Source: Clostridiales bacterium DTU023 (GTDB taxonomy: Bacteria; Bacillota; Clostridia; Saccharofermentanales; DTU023). Taken from it: a stretch of DNA of 38,083 nt. The stretch spans positions 1 to 38,083 of the forward strand of contig LFTF01000127.1 of NCBI GenBank assembly GCA_001512945.1, in the 5' to 3' direction. The notes beneath the pieces are model-generated. The model was not told where the DNA came from, did no database searches, and was given only the letters and a program-made list of their open reading frames with translations. The position numbers and the translations under genes are program-made. This document shows, in pieces, positions 24,891-32,205 of the stretch; position 1 is the stretch's first letter, and each line of letters begins with the position of its first letter.

Positions 24891-25661
24891 TTACGAAATC
24901 ATGCCGCCGCTCGGTTCCACGTCAGCGATGCATAGCTGCCCGTCATCTCCGATTAAAAGCGGACGGAACTTAAGCTGATCCGACGCCGTCATGATGTAGC
25001 GGACAGATCCAACTAACGGGCTACTACTATAGTAAGGCGCGTGGTGATGAATATGTCCAAATAAACACACATCAACTTGCGATTTTTCTAGTTGTTCACT
25101 GAGAGCAGACGGTGTCCCTTTTTCGGAAATCGGGGGATAATGCATCAATGCAACAGTCTGGCGACTAGTTGTCCACTTTTTGCGAAGCTTTTCAAGCCCT
25201 TGAAGAGAAAGATCGAGACGGATCTTCTCGCGGTTAAAGACTTTTTCGGCAGCGGCATCGAACGCCTCGTCCGTTGGCAATAACCAACCGCGTGTACCGC
25301 AAATATCAAAACCTGCTTGTGTGATCGCGTCATTTCTCAAAAATTGAAGTGTCGACAATCCCTTTTCCTCGCAAAACATCTCCATCTTACGCAATGTCGT
25401 CCACCAGTAATCGTGATTACCACGTAGAAGAATCTTTTTTCCTGGCAGACAATCGATCAAACTCAAATCAGGAAGTGCTTCCTCCAGAGAGTTAGCCCAG
25501 GAGATATCACCTCCGATAAGTACAGTGTCATCGGCACCGACATCAACCGTCCAATGGTGAATGATCTTCTCTACATGATTATCCCATCGCGCTCCGAATA
25601 TATCCATCGGTTTATCGACGGCATGTGCGAGATGAAGATCTGACAGAGCATACAACCTCAT
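24891..25661 (-). CDS. Cytosolic metallophosphoesterase (COG1768-like phosphohydrolase)
   Basis: This 256-residue protein is a calcineurin-like phosphoesterase without a membrane segment. Its metal-binding motifs are SDLHLA (Asp8, His10), GGDISWA (Asp52), RGNHDYWW (Asn82, His83, Asp84), the MHYPP His, and GHIHHH near the end. The GGDISWAN and GNHDYWW forms are typical of a Gram-positive predicted-phosphohydrolase group whose substrate is unknown. The ATG overlaps the uvrC stop as ATGA, so the protein is likely made in step with UvrC; a role in nucleotide or DNA-end clean-up is possible but only inferred. yicC follows after 22 bases. Confidence 0.88.
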   Translation of the reverse strand: MRLYALSDLHLAHAVDKPMDIFGARWDNHVEKIIHHWTVDVGADDTVLIGGDISWANSLEEALPDLSLIDCLPGKKILLRGNHDYWWTTLRKMEMFCEEKGLSTLQFLRNDAITQAGFDICGTRGWLLPTDEAFDAAAEKVFNREKIRLDLSLQGLEKLRKKWTTSRQTVALMHYPPISEKGTPSALSEQLEKSQVDVCLFGHIHHHAPYYSSSPLVGSVRYIMTASDQLKFRPLLIGDDGQLCIADVEPSGGMIS

Positions 25662-27583
25662 GGTGATTTTCCCTCATTATCGGCTTTGCTGCCTTGGAAG
25701 TGATTATAGATTGTTTGCGCGACTTGGTCGGGGATACCCGCGACAGCCTTGATTTCCTCCAGCGTCGCGTCCGCAATATTTTTGCTGGACCCGAATGTTT
25801 CGATCAATTTTTTTCTGCGCGCCGGGCCTACACCCTGGATTGTTTCTAAGTCATATCGCATCGCGCGAGTATGGCGTTTCCGTTGATTGTGACGCAACGC
25901 GAATCGATGTGCTTCATCCTGGATAGCAGCCAATAAATGCAGCAACCCCAGTCTTCTTGCCCGATCTTCTTGCGTTTCATTTTCCAGGATGTCACGAGCT
26001 ACCGAAGTTGTTAAAAGCTCGATCGTATCTCCCGTCTGTAAGACGAGACCGCGCGTCCTGTGCCTTGTATCCTTGACCATCCCCGCAAGCTCGATGCTGT
26101 GATCCCGCGCGAGCGGAAGACATGAAGACACGTGCCCCCGCCCGCCGTCCAGGAGAATTAAATCGGGTCGGCTTCCAAAGCTTTCGTCATCAAGGCGCTC
26201 AAGCCTGCGTGTCAGAACTTCCTTCATCGAGAGATAGTCATCGATTCCATGAAATCCCTTGATACTGAAATGTCGATAAGAAGAGCGTTCGGGGCGTCCG
26301 TTTACAAAGGTAACCATGGAACCCGAGCGATCGCCTTTGCCAAGATGCGATACATCGTAAGCTTCAATGCGCGCAGGGGGATAGTCCAATCCAACAAGTT
26401 GGCCAAGATACTTGAGCGTATCAGTAACCGCCCGCGGATCCGATCCTCGTGACATGGAACGCCGTTCTAGTGCTTTTTCGGCGTTGTGGCGAGCCATCTC
26501 GATCAGCGCTCTTTTTTGCCCGCGAACAGGCTTTCGCAGGGTAACTGCTCCGCCGCGCTGTTGGCGCAAAAACTCATCGAGCAGCTTTTCATCCGGCAAA
26601 TCCGATTCAACGAGCACTTCTCGGGGAACTTGCCACGCCGCACGATACCGCTCACGTATAAATGAAGCGATGTATTCACCGTCCTCGCCTCCCATATCCT
26701 GTGCGAACACATGCACACAGCCTGTAACACGTCCGCCGCGAACCTCCAGCTTTGCGACAGCCACTTCATTTCCGTTTCGAGCAAGCGCAAGCGCGTCGCG
26801 GTCTCCTCCGGCCTGATCGACAACGCGCTGTTCTTCACGTAACCGCAAAACGGCATGCCATTTTTCTCGAATATCCGCTGCTCGCTCAAAATCGAGACCA
26901 TCGGCCGCCTCTTTCATTTCACTGTAAAAACGCCGAATCAATTCATCGGTTCGCCCTTCAAGAAATGAGCAGACCTCCTGCACCATGGAGCAATAATCTT
27001 CCTGGGATACTTTGTCGGCGCAGGGCGCCATGCAGCGTCCGATATGATGGTTGAGACATGGCCGCTCTTTGCCAATTTCGCGTGGAAGATCTCGTGAACA
27101 GCGACGTAACGGAAAAACCGTCTCCAATACCTTGAGCGCGCGGTTGATATCACCGGCAAGCCATGGCCCGTAATACCTGGCACCTTCTTCTACATCGTCA
27201 CCGACCCGAAAAGCTTTCATAACGCGTGGGTAGGGTTCCTGCAAGGTGACACGGATATACGGGTACTCTTTGTCGTCGCGCATGAGAATATTATAGGGGG
27301 ATTGGTGTTTCTTAATGAGCGTTGCTTCCAGGACCAGCGCTTCTAACTCATTTGCGCATAGAATCGTGTCATAGGAGGCAATCTTTGAGATCATGGACGC
27401 GATACGTTTGTCAACGTTGGGATTGGGGGTAAAATAATTTCTCAGGCGCTGTCGCAGTGAATTTGCTTTCCCGACATATAGAATAGAACCCGATTTGTCA
27501 CGCATAAGGTAAACACCGGGTTCTTCTGGTACTAAATCAAGTTGCGCGTCAAAGACGCCTTTTTGTTTGTTGTGGTCCGTCAT
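25658..27583 (-). CDS. uvrC: Excinuclease ABC subunit C
   Basis: UvrC makes the two incisions of nucleotide excision repair with UvrA and UvrB. The 641-residue protein has the GIY-YIG nuclease at the N terminus (EEPGVYLMRDKSGSILYVGKA, 20-40), four cysteines in CSRD...CLNHHIGRCMAPC, and the UvrB-interacting UVR helix (GLDFERAADIREKW). The RNase H-like second nuclease carries its aspartates in EAYDVSHLGK and LILLDGGRGH. Two helix-hairpin-helix motifs lie at the C terminus (IQGVGPARRKKLIETFG and later VAGIP). All parts are intact. It follows the HPr-like gene by 52 bases and overlaps the phosphohydrolase by four. Confidence 0.97.
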   Translation of the reverse strand: MTDHNKQKGVFDAQLDLVPEEPGVYLMRDKSGSILYVGKANSLRQRLRNYFTPNPNVDKRIASMISKIASYDTILCANELEALVLEATLIKKHQSPYNILMRDDKEYPYIRVTLQEPYPRVMKAFRVGDDVEEGARYYGPWLAGDINRALKVLETVFPLRRCSRDLPREIGKERPCLNHHIGRCMAPCADKVSQEDYCSMVQEVCSFLEGRTDELIRRFYSEMKEAADGLDFERAADIREKWHAVLRLREEQRVVDQAGGDRDALALARNGNEVAVAKLEVRGGRVTGCVHVFAQDMGGEDGEYIASFIRERYRAAWQVPREVLVESDLPDEKLLDEFLRQQRGGAVTLRKPVRGQKRALIEMARHNAEKALERRSMSRGSDPRAVTDTLKYLGQLVGLDYPPARIEAYDVSHLGKGDRSGSMVTFVNGRPERSSYRHFSIKGFHGIDDYLSMKEVLTRRLERLDDESFGSRPDLILLDGGRGHVSSCLPLARDHSIELAGMVKDTRHRTRGLVLQTGDTIELLTTSVARDILENETQEDRARRLGLLHLLAAIQDEAHRFALRHNQRKRHTRAMRYDLETIQGVGPARRKKLIETFGSSKNIADATLEEIKAVAGIPDQVAQTIYNHFQGSKADNEGKSP

Positions 27584-27635
27584 CCGGGAGACTTTCCCTT
27601 CCGATGCCGTTAACCGGTCCCGTTTCAGTTCATTT

Positions 27636-27896
27636 TCACGAAGGTTCAGAACTCATATAGGTAAGGAGTTCCCGGATCGCAAAACTTCCGTCGTCGCCGT
27701 CGGCTGTGACTTCAAGGCGATCACCATTAGCGATACCAAGTGACAGCACGCCTAACAGGCTCTTCGCATTGGCCCGGCGTCCGTCTTTCGAGATATATAT
27801 GCTTGCATTGAAGTTGGACGAGATTTGAATCAGCATCGCGACCGCCTTCATCAGTGTTTGCTCTTTACAATGAAAGATAACATCTTCTCTCAACAT
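27636..27896 (-). CDS. HPr/Crh-like protein lacking the phosphorylatable His15
   Basis: This 86-residue protein has the HPr fold: AVAMLIQISSNFNASIYISKDGRRANAKSLLGVLSLGIANGDRLEV. With the ATG at 27896 (GGAGA seven bases upstream), numbering matches HPr exactly. Position 46 is Ser (NAKS-LLGV), the site of HPr kinase/phosphorylase, while position 15, normally the PTS His in LHARP, is Leu within EQTLMKA. It therefore cannot carry phosphate from enzyme I in the usual way and resembles Crh, where residue 15 is Gln. A regulatory role in carbon catabolite control is inferred, if an HprK exists elsewhere. The frame opens upstream to 27947, but that would add 17 residues without a good ribosome binding site. 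It has its own promoter and precedes uvrC. Confidence 0.85.
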   Translation of the reverse strand: MLREDVIFHCKEQTLMKAVAMLIQISSNFNASIYISKDGRRANAKSLLGVLSLGIANGDRLEVTADGDDGSFAIRELLTYMSSEPS

Positions 27897-27946
27897 ATCA
27901 GTTCTCCATTTCGGCGTTTCGCCGCCGATGCTGTAACGGTCCATCA

Positions 27947-27976
27947 AGTATAGCGAGTATCCCCACCTAATTTCAA
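27947..27976 (-). promoter_or_regulatory. Sigma-A-type promoter for the HPr-like gene and uvrC block
   Basis: On the minus strand, TTGAAA, 18 bases, then TATACT. The -35 box begins immediately after the rimI stop codon. Predicted start is near 27940, about 44 bases before the ATG at 27896. Confidence 0.65.
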
Positions 27977-28543
27977 TTATTGATTGAACAGCTTCACACC
28001 TCTAAAACAGTGCATCTCTTGTCTAACCTCCCATGGAACAGGTGACTCACCTGTCATGAGGATTGCCGCCTCATTCGTATCGGCATAGTATCCGTGCCTT
28101 TTTCCTGTTTCGAAAAATCCGCAGCTCGCGTAAAGCTTTCGTGCGACTGTATTGCCTTCGCGCACTTCAAGGATCCAGCGCGCGATCCCCCTGGACTTCG
28201 CCCACCGTAACAAAGACATCATGAGAATCAATCCGACACCCTTGCCCTGTTCTTCCGGCGCCACGGCAATGCTCAGGATCTCAAACTCATCTGAAATTTC
28301 CCTACCGACCGCGAAAGCATCGGGGTAGGAGGATTCACGACAACACACAAGGACGATCGGTCCGTCCATGCCTCCTGCAAGATAATCTTCAAAATCGCCC
28401 TGTGTCCACGGAGACATATTCGCGGCGCGTTCAATCTGGCATATCGCTTCAAGATCCGGGCGTTGTGCTGACCGAACGATCCGCAAAGAACCGTCGGGCG
28501 CTGCGAAGCGAATCGGACTCATGAGAAGCGGATGCTCTGTCAT
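27977..28543 (-). CDS. rimI: Ribosomal protein S18-alanine N-acetyltransferase (RimI-like GNAT)
   Basis: This is a GNAT acetyltransferase (188 aa) in the position usual for RimI, which acetylates the N terminus of ribosomal protein S18. Acetyl-CoA binding motif A is ILSIAVAPEEQGKGVGLILM (89-108), and later LEVREGNTVARKLYASCGFFETGKRHGYYAD matches the RimI ending closely. About 20 extra residues at the N terminus and a tail after ILMTG make it longer than the common 150 aa. The ATG overlaps the tsaB stop as ATGA; Met8 is an alternative start. It ends the tsaE-tsaB-rimI group; tsaD, often next, is absent here. Confidence 0.9.
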   Translation of the reverse strand: MTEHPLLMSPIRFAAPDGSLRIVRSAQRPDLEAICQIERAANMSPWTQGDFEDYLAGGMDGPIVLVCCRESSYPDAFAVGREISDEFEILSIAVAPEEQGKGVGLILMMSLLRWAKSRGIARWILEVREGNTVARKLYASCGFFETGKRHGYYADTNEAAILMTGESPVPWEVRQEMHCFRGVKLFNQ

Positions 28544-29256
28544 AAATCACAACTTTTCGCGCGTTCCGCAGAAGAACGCAATACGTAACTGGCTTCAAGC
28601 AGGAATGGATCCGTTTCGGCAATACCCCGCTCGAGATCGTCGAGTGCCAGCTCGCTCACGGCCGACGCCCTAATAAAACAAGAACTTGGCGTAGCAAATA
28701 CAATTTGAAACGGAAGTGCGGAAAGATTGACCGTACCGTTGCTATTCGCTGCCTCTATGACAGGGATGCCGTCTCCCGTTACAAGCACGTCGGACCCGGG
28801 AGGGACAACTGAGCACAGAGCGTCAATGAGGCTGGCAACCGGCCGTGGCTCCTCAGGTATCAACAATTCGTCGCCCTGATAAACTGCCGAATAGACGCGA
28901 CCTCCGCGCGCATCGAGAACAGGAACCGCGAGTCGAAATAGACCACCTGCGGAGTGCGCGAGAGCCCGAAGAGAGGAAATGCCAATTGCTTTACCACCCA
29001 CTGCATACGCCATTGTTTTCACAGATGATAATCCAATCCGGATCCCCGTAAATGATCCAGGACCAACCGTTGCGGCAAAGAGATTGACATCAGAGAGCGT
29101 GAGATCACAGCGATCGAGCAAGTCATTGACAGCAGGTTGAAAAGTAACTGCGTGGCGGTAGCCGAGCGCAAGCGATAACTCCGCGAGCACAGCGCGGTCT
29201 CGCGAGACGGCAACTGACAGGGTTTTGCCCGATGTATCGACTCCAAGCACGATCAT
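28540..29256 (-). CDS. tsaB: tRNA threonylcarbamoyladenosine biosynthesis protein TsaB
   Basis: TsaB is an ASKHA-fold scaffold that pairs with TsaD and TsaE to add threonylcarbamoyl to A37 of ANN-decoding tRNAs. The 238-residue sequence opens with the family N terminus VLGVDTSGKTLSVAVSRD. LLDRCDLTLSDVNLFAATVGPGSFTGIRIGLSSVKTMAYA and AVPVLDARGGRVYSAVYQ follow, all typical. It is overlapped by four bases at both ends (tsaE before, rimI after), giving strict translational coupling. Confidence 0.95.
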   Translation of the reverse strand: MIVLGVDTSGKTLSVAVSRDRAVLAELSLALGYRHAVTFQPAVNDLLDRCDLTLSDVNLFAATVGPGSFTGIRIGLSSVKTMAYAVGGKAIGISSLRALAHSAGGLFRLAVPVLDARGGRVYSAVYQGDELLIPEEPRPVASLIDALCSVVPPGSDVLVTGDGIPVIEAANSNGTVNLSALPFQIVFATPSSCFIRASAVSELALDDLERGIAETDPFLLEASYVLRSSAERAKSCDL

Positions 29257-29732
29257 ATGTTATCCCCCCCATGATCCACAATGGCGCGATATTCCGGGAA
29301 ACGGAGAGCCAGCACCCTTTCATCCGGTTTTTCCCCGTACGTAATGGCGATCTCAAGGATTTCTTTTGGCAGCGCTATGCGCACTCGGTCACCCCATTCA
29401 ATAAGAGAAATGACATCGCCTGTAATCAGCTCATCGAAACCGTTGGCGACAAACTCATCGGCATCCCGAAGCCTGTATACGTCAAAGTGATGCAAGGGAA
29501 CTCCGCGCTTATCTCCCGGCTCATGAGGATGAAGAATCGTGAATGTAGGACTCGAGACGTGGCCTTTGACTCCGAGACCTGCCGCAATTCCGCGAACCAG
29601 GCAAGTCTTTCCGGCGCCCAGACTTCCGGTCAAAATAACGACATCTCCGGCGAGGAGATGCGAGGCAAGCTCCCTGCCTATCTCATATGTTTGTGCCGGT
29701 GATGATGTCAATCGTCTTATTTCCATTGTCAT
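29253..29732 (-). CDS. tsaE: tRNA threonylcarbamoyladenosine biosynthesis ATPase TsaE
   Basis: TsaE is the small P-loop ATPase of t6A tRNA modification (159 aa). The Walker A motif is GSLGAGKT (36-43), followed by LVRGIAAGLG and VSSPTFTILHPHEP. The Walker B-like region is HHFDVYRLRDADEF, and SLIEWGDRV lies near the end of the core. The ATG at 29732 has GGAGG five bases upstream. It opens the tsaE-tsaB-rimI operon; its -10 box lies just after the rpsI terminator. Confidence 0.95.
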   Translation of the reverse strand: MTMEIRRLTSSPAQTYEIGRELASHLLAGDVVILTGSLGAGKTCLVRGIAAGLGVKGHVSSPTFTILHPHEPGDKRGVPLHHFDVYRLRDADEFVANGFDELITGDVISLIEWGDRVRIALPKEILEIAITYGEKPDERVLALRFPEYRAIVDHGGDNI

Positions 29733-29756
29733 TGAATCCTCCGGCTGCTTATTTCA

Positions 29757-29785
29757 ATTATAAATCCTGCCACAATGGTCAAAAA
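29757..29785 (-). promoter_or_regulatory. Possible tsaE promoter next to the rpsI terminator
   Basis: An exact TATAAT lies at 29757-29762 on the minus strand. TTGACC is only 14 bases upstream, so the -35 is poor; a T-rich hexamer at 17 bases belongs to the terminator tail. The leader would be about 18 bases. Confidence 0.4.
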
Positions 29786-29809
29786 GCCCCATCCTATGGA
29801 CGGGGCTTA
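29781..29809 (-). terminator. Rho-independent terminator after rpsI
   Basis: On the minus strand, AAGCCCC and GGGGCTT form a stem with an 11-base loop, followed by a T-run. It lies about 24 bases past the rpsI stop codon. Confidence 0.85.
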
Positions 29810-29832
29810 TCAGTAACAATCGTGTCGAACGA

Positions 29833-30237
29833 TTATCTCTTCGAGAACTGGGAAGCTTTACGTGCTTTCTTGAGACCAGGCTTCTTTCTTTCCTTGGCGC
29901 GCGCATCGCGTGTCAAGAATCCAGCCTTTTTCAAAACAGCCCTGTATTGCTCCGTGTCTGCGTCCACGAGCGCACGGGCAATCCCATGTCTGATGGCGCC
30001 CGCTTGACCGGCTATCCCGCCACCCCGAACGTTGACAAAGATATCGTAACGGTCCTGTACACCCGTTTCTAGGATCGGCTGCCGAACGATGACACGCAGC
30101 GTCTCCACCGGGAAGTAATCTTCAAATGCTTTTTTGTTAACGGTGATTTTTCCGCTTCCAGGATAAAGACGGACGCGTGCGACCGCTTCCTTCCGTCTTC
30201 CTGTACCGTAAAAAAACCGAGTATCCTGATTAGCCAT
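29833..30237 (-). CDS. rpsI: 30S ribosomal protein S9
   Basis: This small-subunit protein (134 aa) has a basic C-terminal tail that reaches the P-site tRNA. The sequence is standard: [91 protein letters not shown], with the invariant final SKR. The ATG has GAGGA about four bases upstream. It follows rplM after 19 bases, the usual L13-S9 pair, and is closed by a terminator. Confidence 0.98.
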   Translation of the reverse strand: MANQDTRFFYGTGRRKEAVARVRLYPGSGKITVNKKAFEDYFPVETLRVIVRQPILETGVQDRYDIFVNVRGGGIAGQAGAIRHGIARALVDADTEQYRAVLKKAGFLTRDARAKERKKPGLKKARKASQFSKR

Positions 30238-30256
30238 ATGTCCTCATCCCCTCACG

Positions 30257-30685
30257 CTAAAGTTCAATTTTGACAGGTTTCTGAGCCTGATGATTGTGAT
30301 TTGGTCCCGCATAAACTTTGAGTTTGCGGAACATCGCCCGTCCCAGTGAATTCTTTGGCAGCATTCCACGAACAGCACTTTCCAACACACGCTCCGGATG
30401 TTTCGCCATCATGTGTTCGTAAGGCACCTTACGTAATCCGCTCGGATAACCCGTGTGCCTATAATAAATTTTTTGCTGTTCCTTTTTACCTGTCAATACT
30501 ACCTTGTCTGCATTCACAACAACGACAAAATCACCCATATCCATATGGGGAGTGAATTCTGGTTTGTTTTTACCGCGAAGAATGGTCGCGATCCCTGTCG
30601 CCAACCGACCAACTACTTGGTCTTCCGCGTCGACGAGATACCAGTTGCGCTCGACATCGCTCGCCTTCGGCATATATGTTTTCAT
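30257..30685 (-). CDS. rplM: 50S ribosomal protein L13
   Basis: This early-assembly large-subunit protein has 142 aa from the ATG at 30685. [29 protein letters not shown] is the usual start, followed by [30 protein letters not shown], and the ending [31 protein letters not shown]. The frame extends upstream to 30736, but that part belongs to the leader. A GGAGG lies 13 bases before the ATG, rather distant. A good promoter and a possibly structured leader precede it. Confidence 0.97.
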   Translation of the reverse strand: MKTYMPKASDVERNWYLVDAEDQVVGRLATGIATILRGKNKPEFTPHMDMGDFVVVVNADKVVLTGKKEQQKIYYRHTGYPSGLRKVPYEHMMAKHPERVLESAVRGMLPKNSLGRAMFRKLKVYAGPNHNHQAQKPVKIEL

Positions 30686-30742
30686 GCTTATCTCTTGTCC
30701 TCCAACTAATTCAATGCCGAGCGAAGCCTCTCGCACGGCGCG
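30686..30742 (-). ncRNA. Possible L13-type autoregulatory leader of rplM
   Basis: The leader of about 57 bases can form two mutually exclusive hairpins: CTCGC/GCGAG (30730-30744) and GCCG-t-GCG/CGC-t-CGGC (30716-30739). L13 leaders that bind the protein are known in Gram-positives. Whether this one belongs to that family needs a covariance search. Confidence 0.4.
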
Positions 30743-30748
30743 AGCACC

Positions 30749-30777
30749 ATCTTAACAGGGGAAAACAGCTCTGTCAA
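30749..30777 (-). promoter_or_regulatory. Sigma-A-type promoter for rplM-rpsI
   Basis: On the minus strand, TTGACA, 17 bases, then TAAGAT. Predicted start is near 30742. Confidence 0.8.
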
Positions 30778-30795
30778 TACCAGAATCAAAATACT

Positions 30796-30840
30796 TCACA
30801 AGAGCTCGAAAATACGCTTGATTTGTGCGTTATTCGCCAT
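30796..30840 (-). CDS. Possible 14-residue peptide directly after the carboxypeptidase gene
   Basis: The carboxypeptidase stop TAA is followed without a gap by an ATG reading MANNAQIKRIFELL and then TGA. AGGAG lies four bases before this ATG, inside the end of the carboxypeptidase gene. The peptide ends before the rplM promoter. It resembles no family I know; it could be a real small peptide, a remnant of a lost gene, or chance. Confidence 0.3.
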   Translation of the reverse strand: MANNAQIKRIFELL

Positions 30841-32205
30841 TTATCTCCTGCCTCTTGTACGGTTATTTTGCTTCTCGTGAAGCTTTTTCAACTTCATAAG
30901 CAAGATTATGGATCCAACAACGATGGCTGCAATGATTACCACCAGGCCTAACGCGGCAAGCGCCAGGATGACGGGGTCGGTCTGATTGAGCCCCCCTGCA
31001 AAAAACAAATCGTCTTCATTTTTATAAGGCTCTGACTCGAGAGAGCCCGGTTCGGTGACTACCGGGTCTCCGGGAGAAAGGGGTTGTGCGGGGTCGGCTT
31101 GGCCAGACGGTGTCACAGGGGCAAGCAGATCTCTGCCTTCTTTCACCGGAACGCCTTCCTGGCGTGCCGCCTCCTCTAAGATGGCACGAACAGGCAACGC
31201 CCTTGCAAGCCAAGGGTTCTCGCTCATTTCAATCGATGTTATGCCCATCGCCGCGCAAATAAAATGACGATCGTCAGTTGTGACGCCCGATCCGACTAGA
31301 CATTTTCCTGCCTGCGGTGTCGTGCCGGTTTTGACGCCTGTATACCGCTCATAATACTCTGACTGCATGAAGTCGGCTCCGTAGAGCACCAGCGCATTTG
31401 AGTTGCCCATCGTTCCCCACCACGAATTCTCATGCTCATCGGTCGTTGGCATGCGATAGTACCGCATCGAACATATATGAGCAATCAATGGGTTCTTCAA
31501 CGCTTCTGCCGCAATTAGGGCGAGATCATGCGTCGTGGTGTAATGACTCCCGTCCGCCTCATCAAAACCGGCAGGATTTGTGAAATGCGTTCCTGTCGCA
31601 CCCAATTCGACGGCTCGCTGATTCATCCGCCCCACAAAAAGTTCTTGAGAATTAGTCGCGTCATTGTATCCACCCGGATCAATGGCACCATACGAACCAC
31701 CATAGTTTTGAGCGATCACGCGCGCCACATCATTCGCTGAAGCGAGTAGCAACGCTGCCAGACCGTCAACCGTGCGTATCTGGTCGTCGGTCTTTAGCTC
31801 TTTGAGCCTCGCAGAGTTTGGGTCAAGAAAAACGAGCGATTCATCCGAGACGGTGAGCATACGTTCCGGGTCGAAGTTTTCGTCTTCAACAAGAATGAGA
31901 GCTGTCATAATCTTGGTCGTACTGGCATTGGCACGTTTTTTATCAGGATTTTGCGCAATTATGATTTTTTTTGTAACCGCATCAATTACACAATAGGAAT
32001 CCACATTAACTTCATCATAGGCGGGCCATCCAAGATGATCGACCGCGTGTACCTGCATACGATTGACGCCGCCTGTGAAGATTAGTGCCACAATCAACAC
32101 GGCCGTAGCAACAAAAAGGCGCCGGCGCGCTTTTAAATTGGCATTGTCTCTGCCTGCATAATCCCCTATATCATTGTTTCTTTTGTGTAGCTTGGTGTTC
32201 TTCAA
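30841..32205 (-). CDS. Serine-type D-Ala-D-Ala carboxypeptidase (S11, PBP5-like)
   Basis: This penicillin-binding protein trims the terminal D-Ala of peptidoglycan side chains outside the membrane. All three active-site motifs are present: STTK (Ser95-Lys98), SAN (156-158) and KTG (292-294, in YTGVKTGTTPQAGKC). It has a basic N terminus and a membrane helix at about 30-47. After the catalytic domain comes a Pro-rich linker (370-390) and a second membrane helix at 411-437 with a basic tail (454 aa). Two membrane anchors are unusual, as PBP5 proteins usually end in an amphipathic helix. The start is a TTG at 32205 with AGGAG seven bases upstream; it overlaps the preceding stop codon as TTGA. 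A longer frame to 32244 exists without a ribosome binding site. Confidence 0.92.
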   Translation of the reverse strand: MKNTKLHKRNNDIGDYAGRDNANLKARRRLFVATAVLIVALIFTGGVNRMQVHAVDHLGWPAYDEVNVDSYCVIDAVTKKIIIAQNPDKKRANASTTKIMTALILVEDENFDPERMLTVSDESLVFLDPNSARLKELKTDDQIRTVDGLAALLLASANDVARVIAQNYGGSYGAIDPGGYNDATNSQELFVGRMNQRAVELGATGTHFTNPAGFDEADGSHYTTTHDLALIAAEALKNPLIAHICSMRYYRMPTTDEHENSWWGTMGNSNALVLYGADFMQSEYYERYTGVKTGTTPQAGKCLVGSGVTTDDRHFICAAMGITSIEMSENPWLARALPVRAILEEAARQEGVPVKEGRDLLAPVTPSGQADPAQPLSPGDPVVTEPGSLESEPYKNEDDLFFAGGLNQTDPVILALAALGLVVIIAAIVVGSIILLMKLKKLHEKQNNRTRGRR

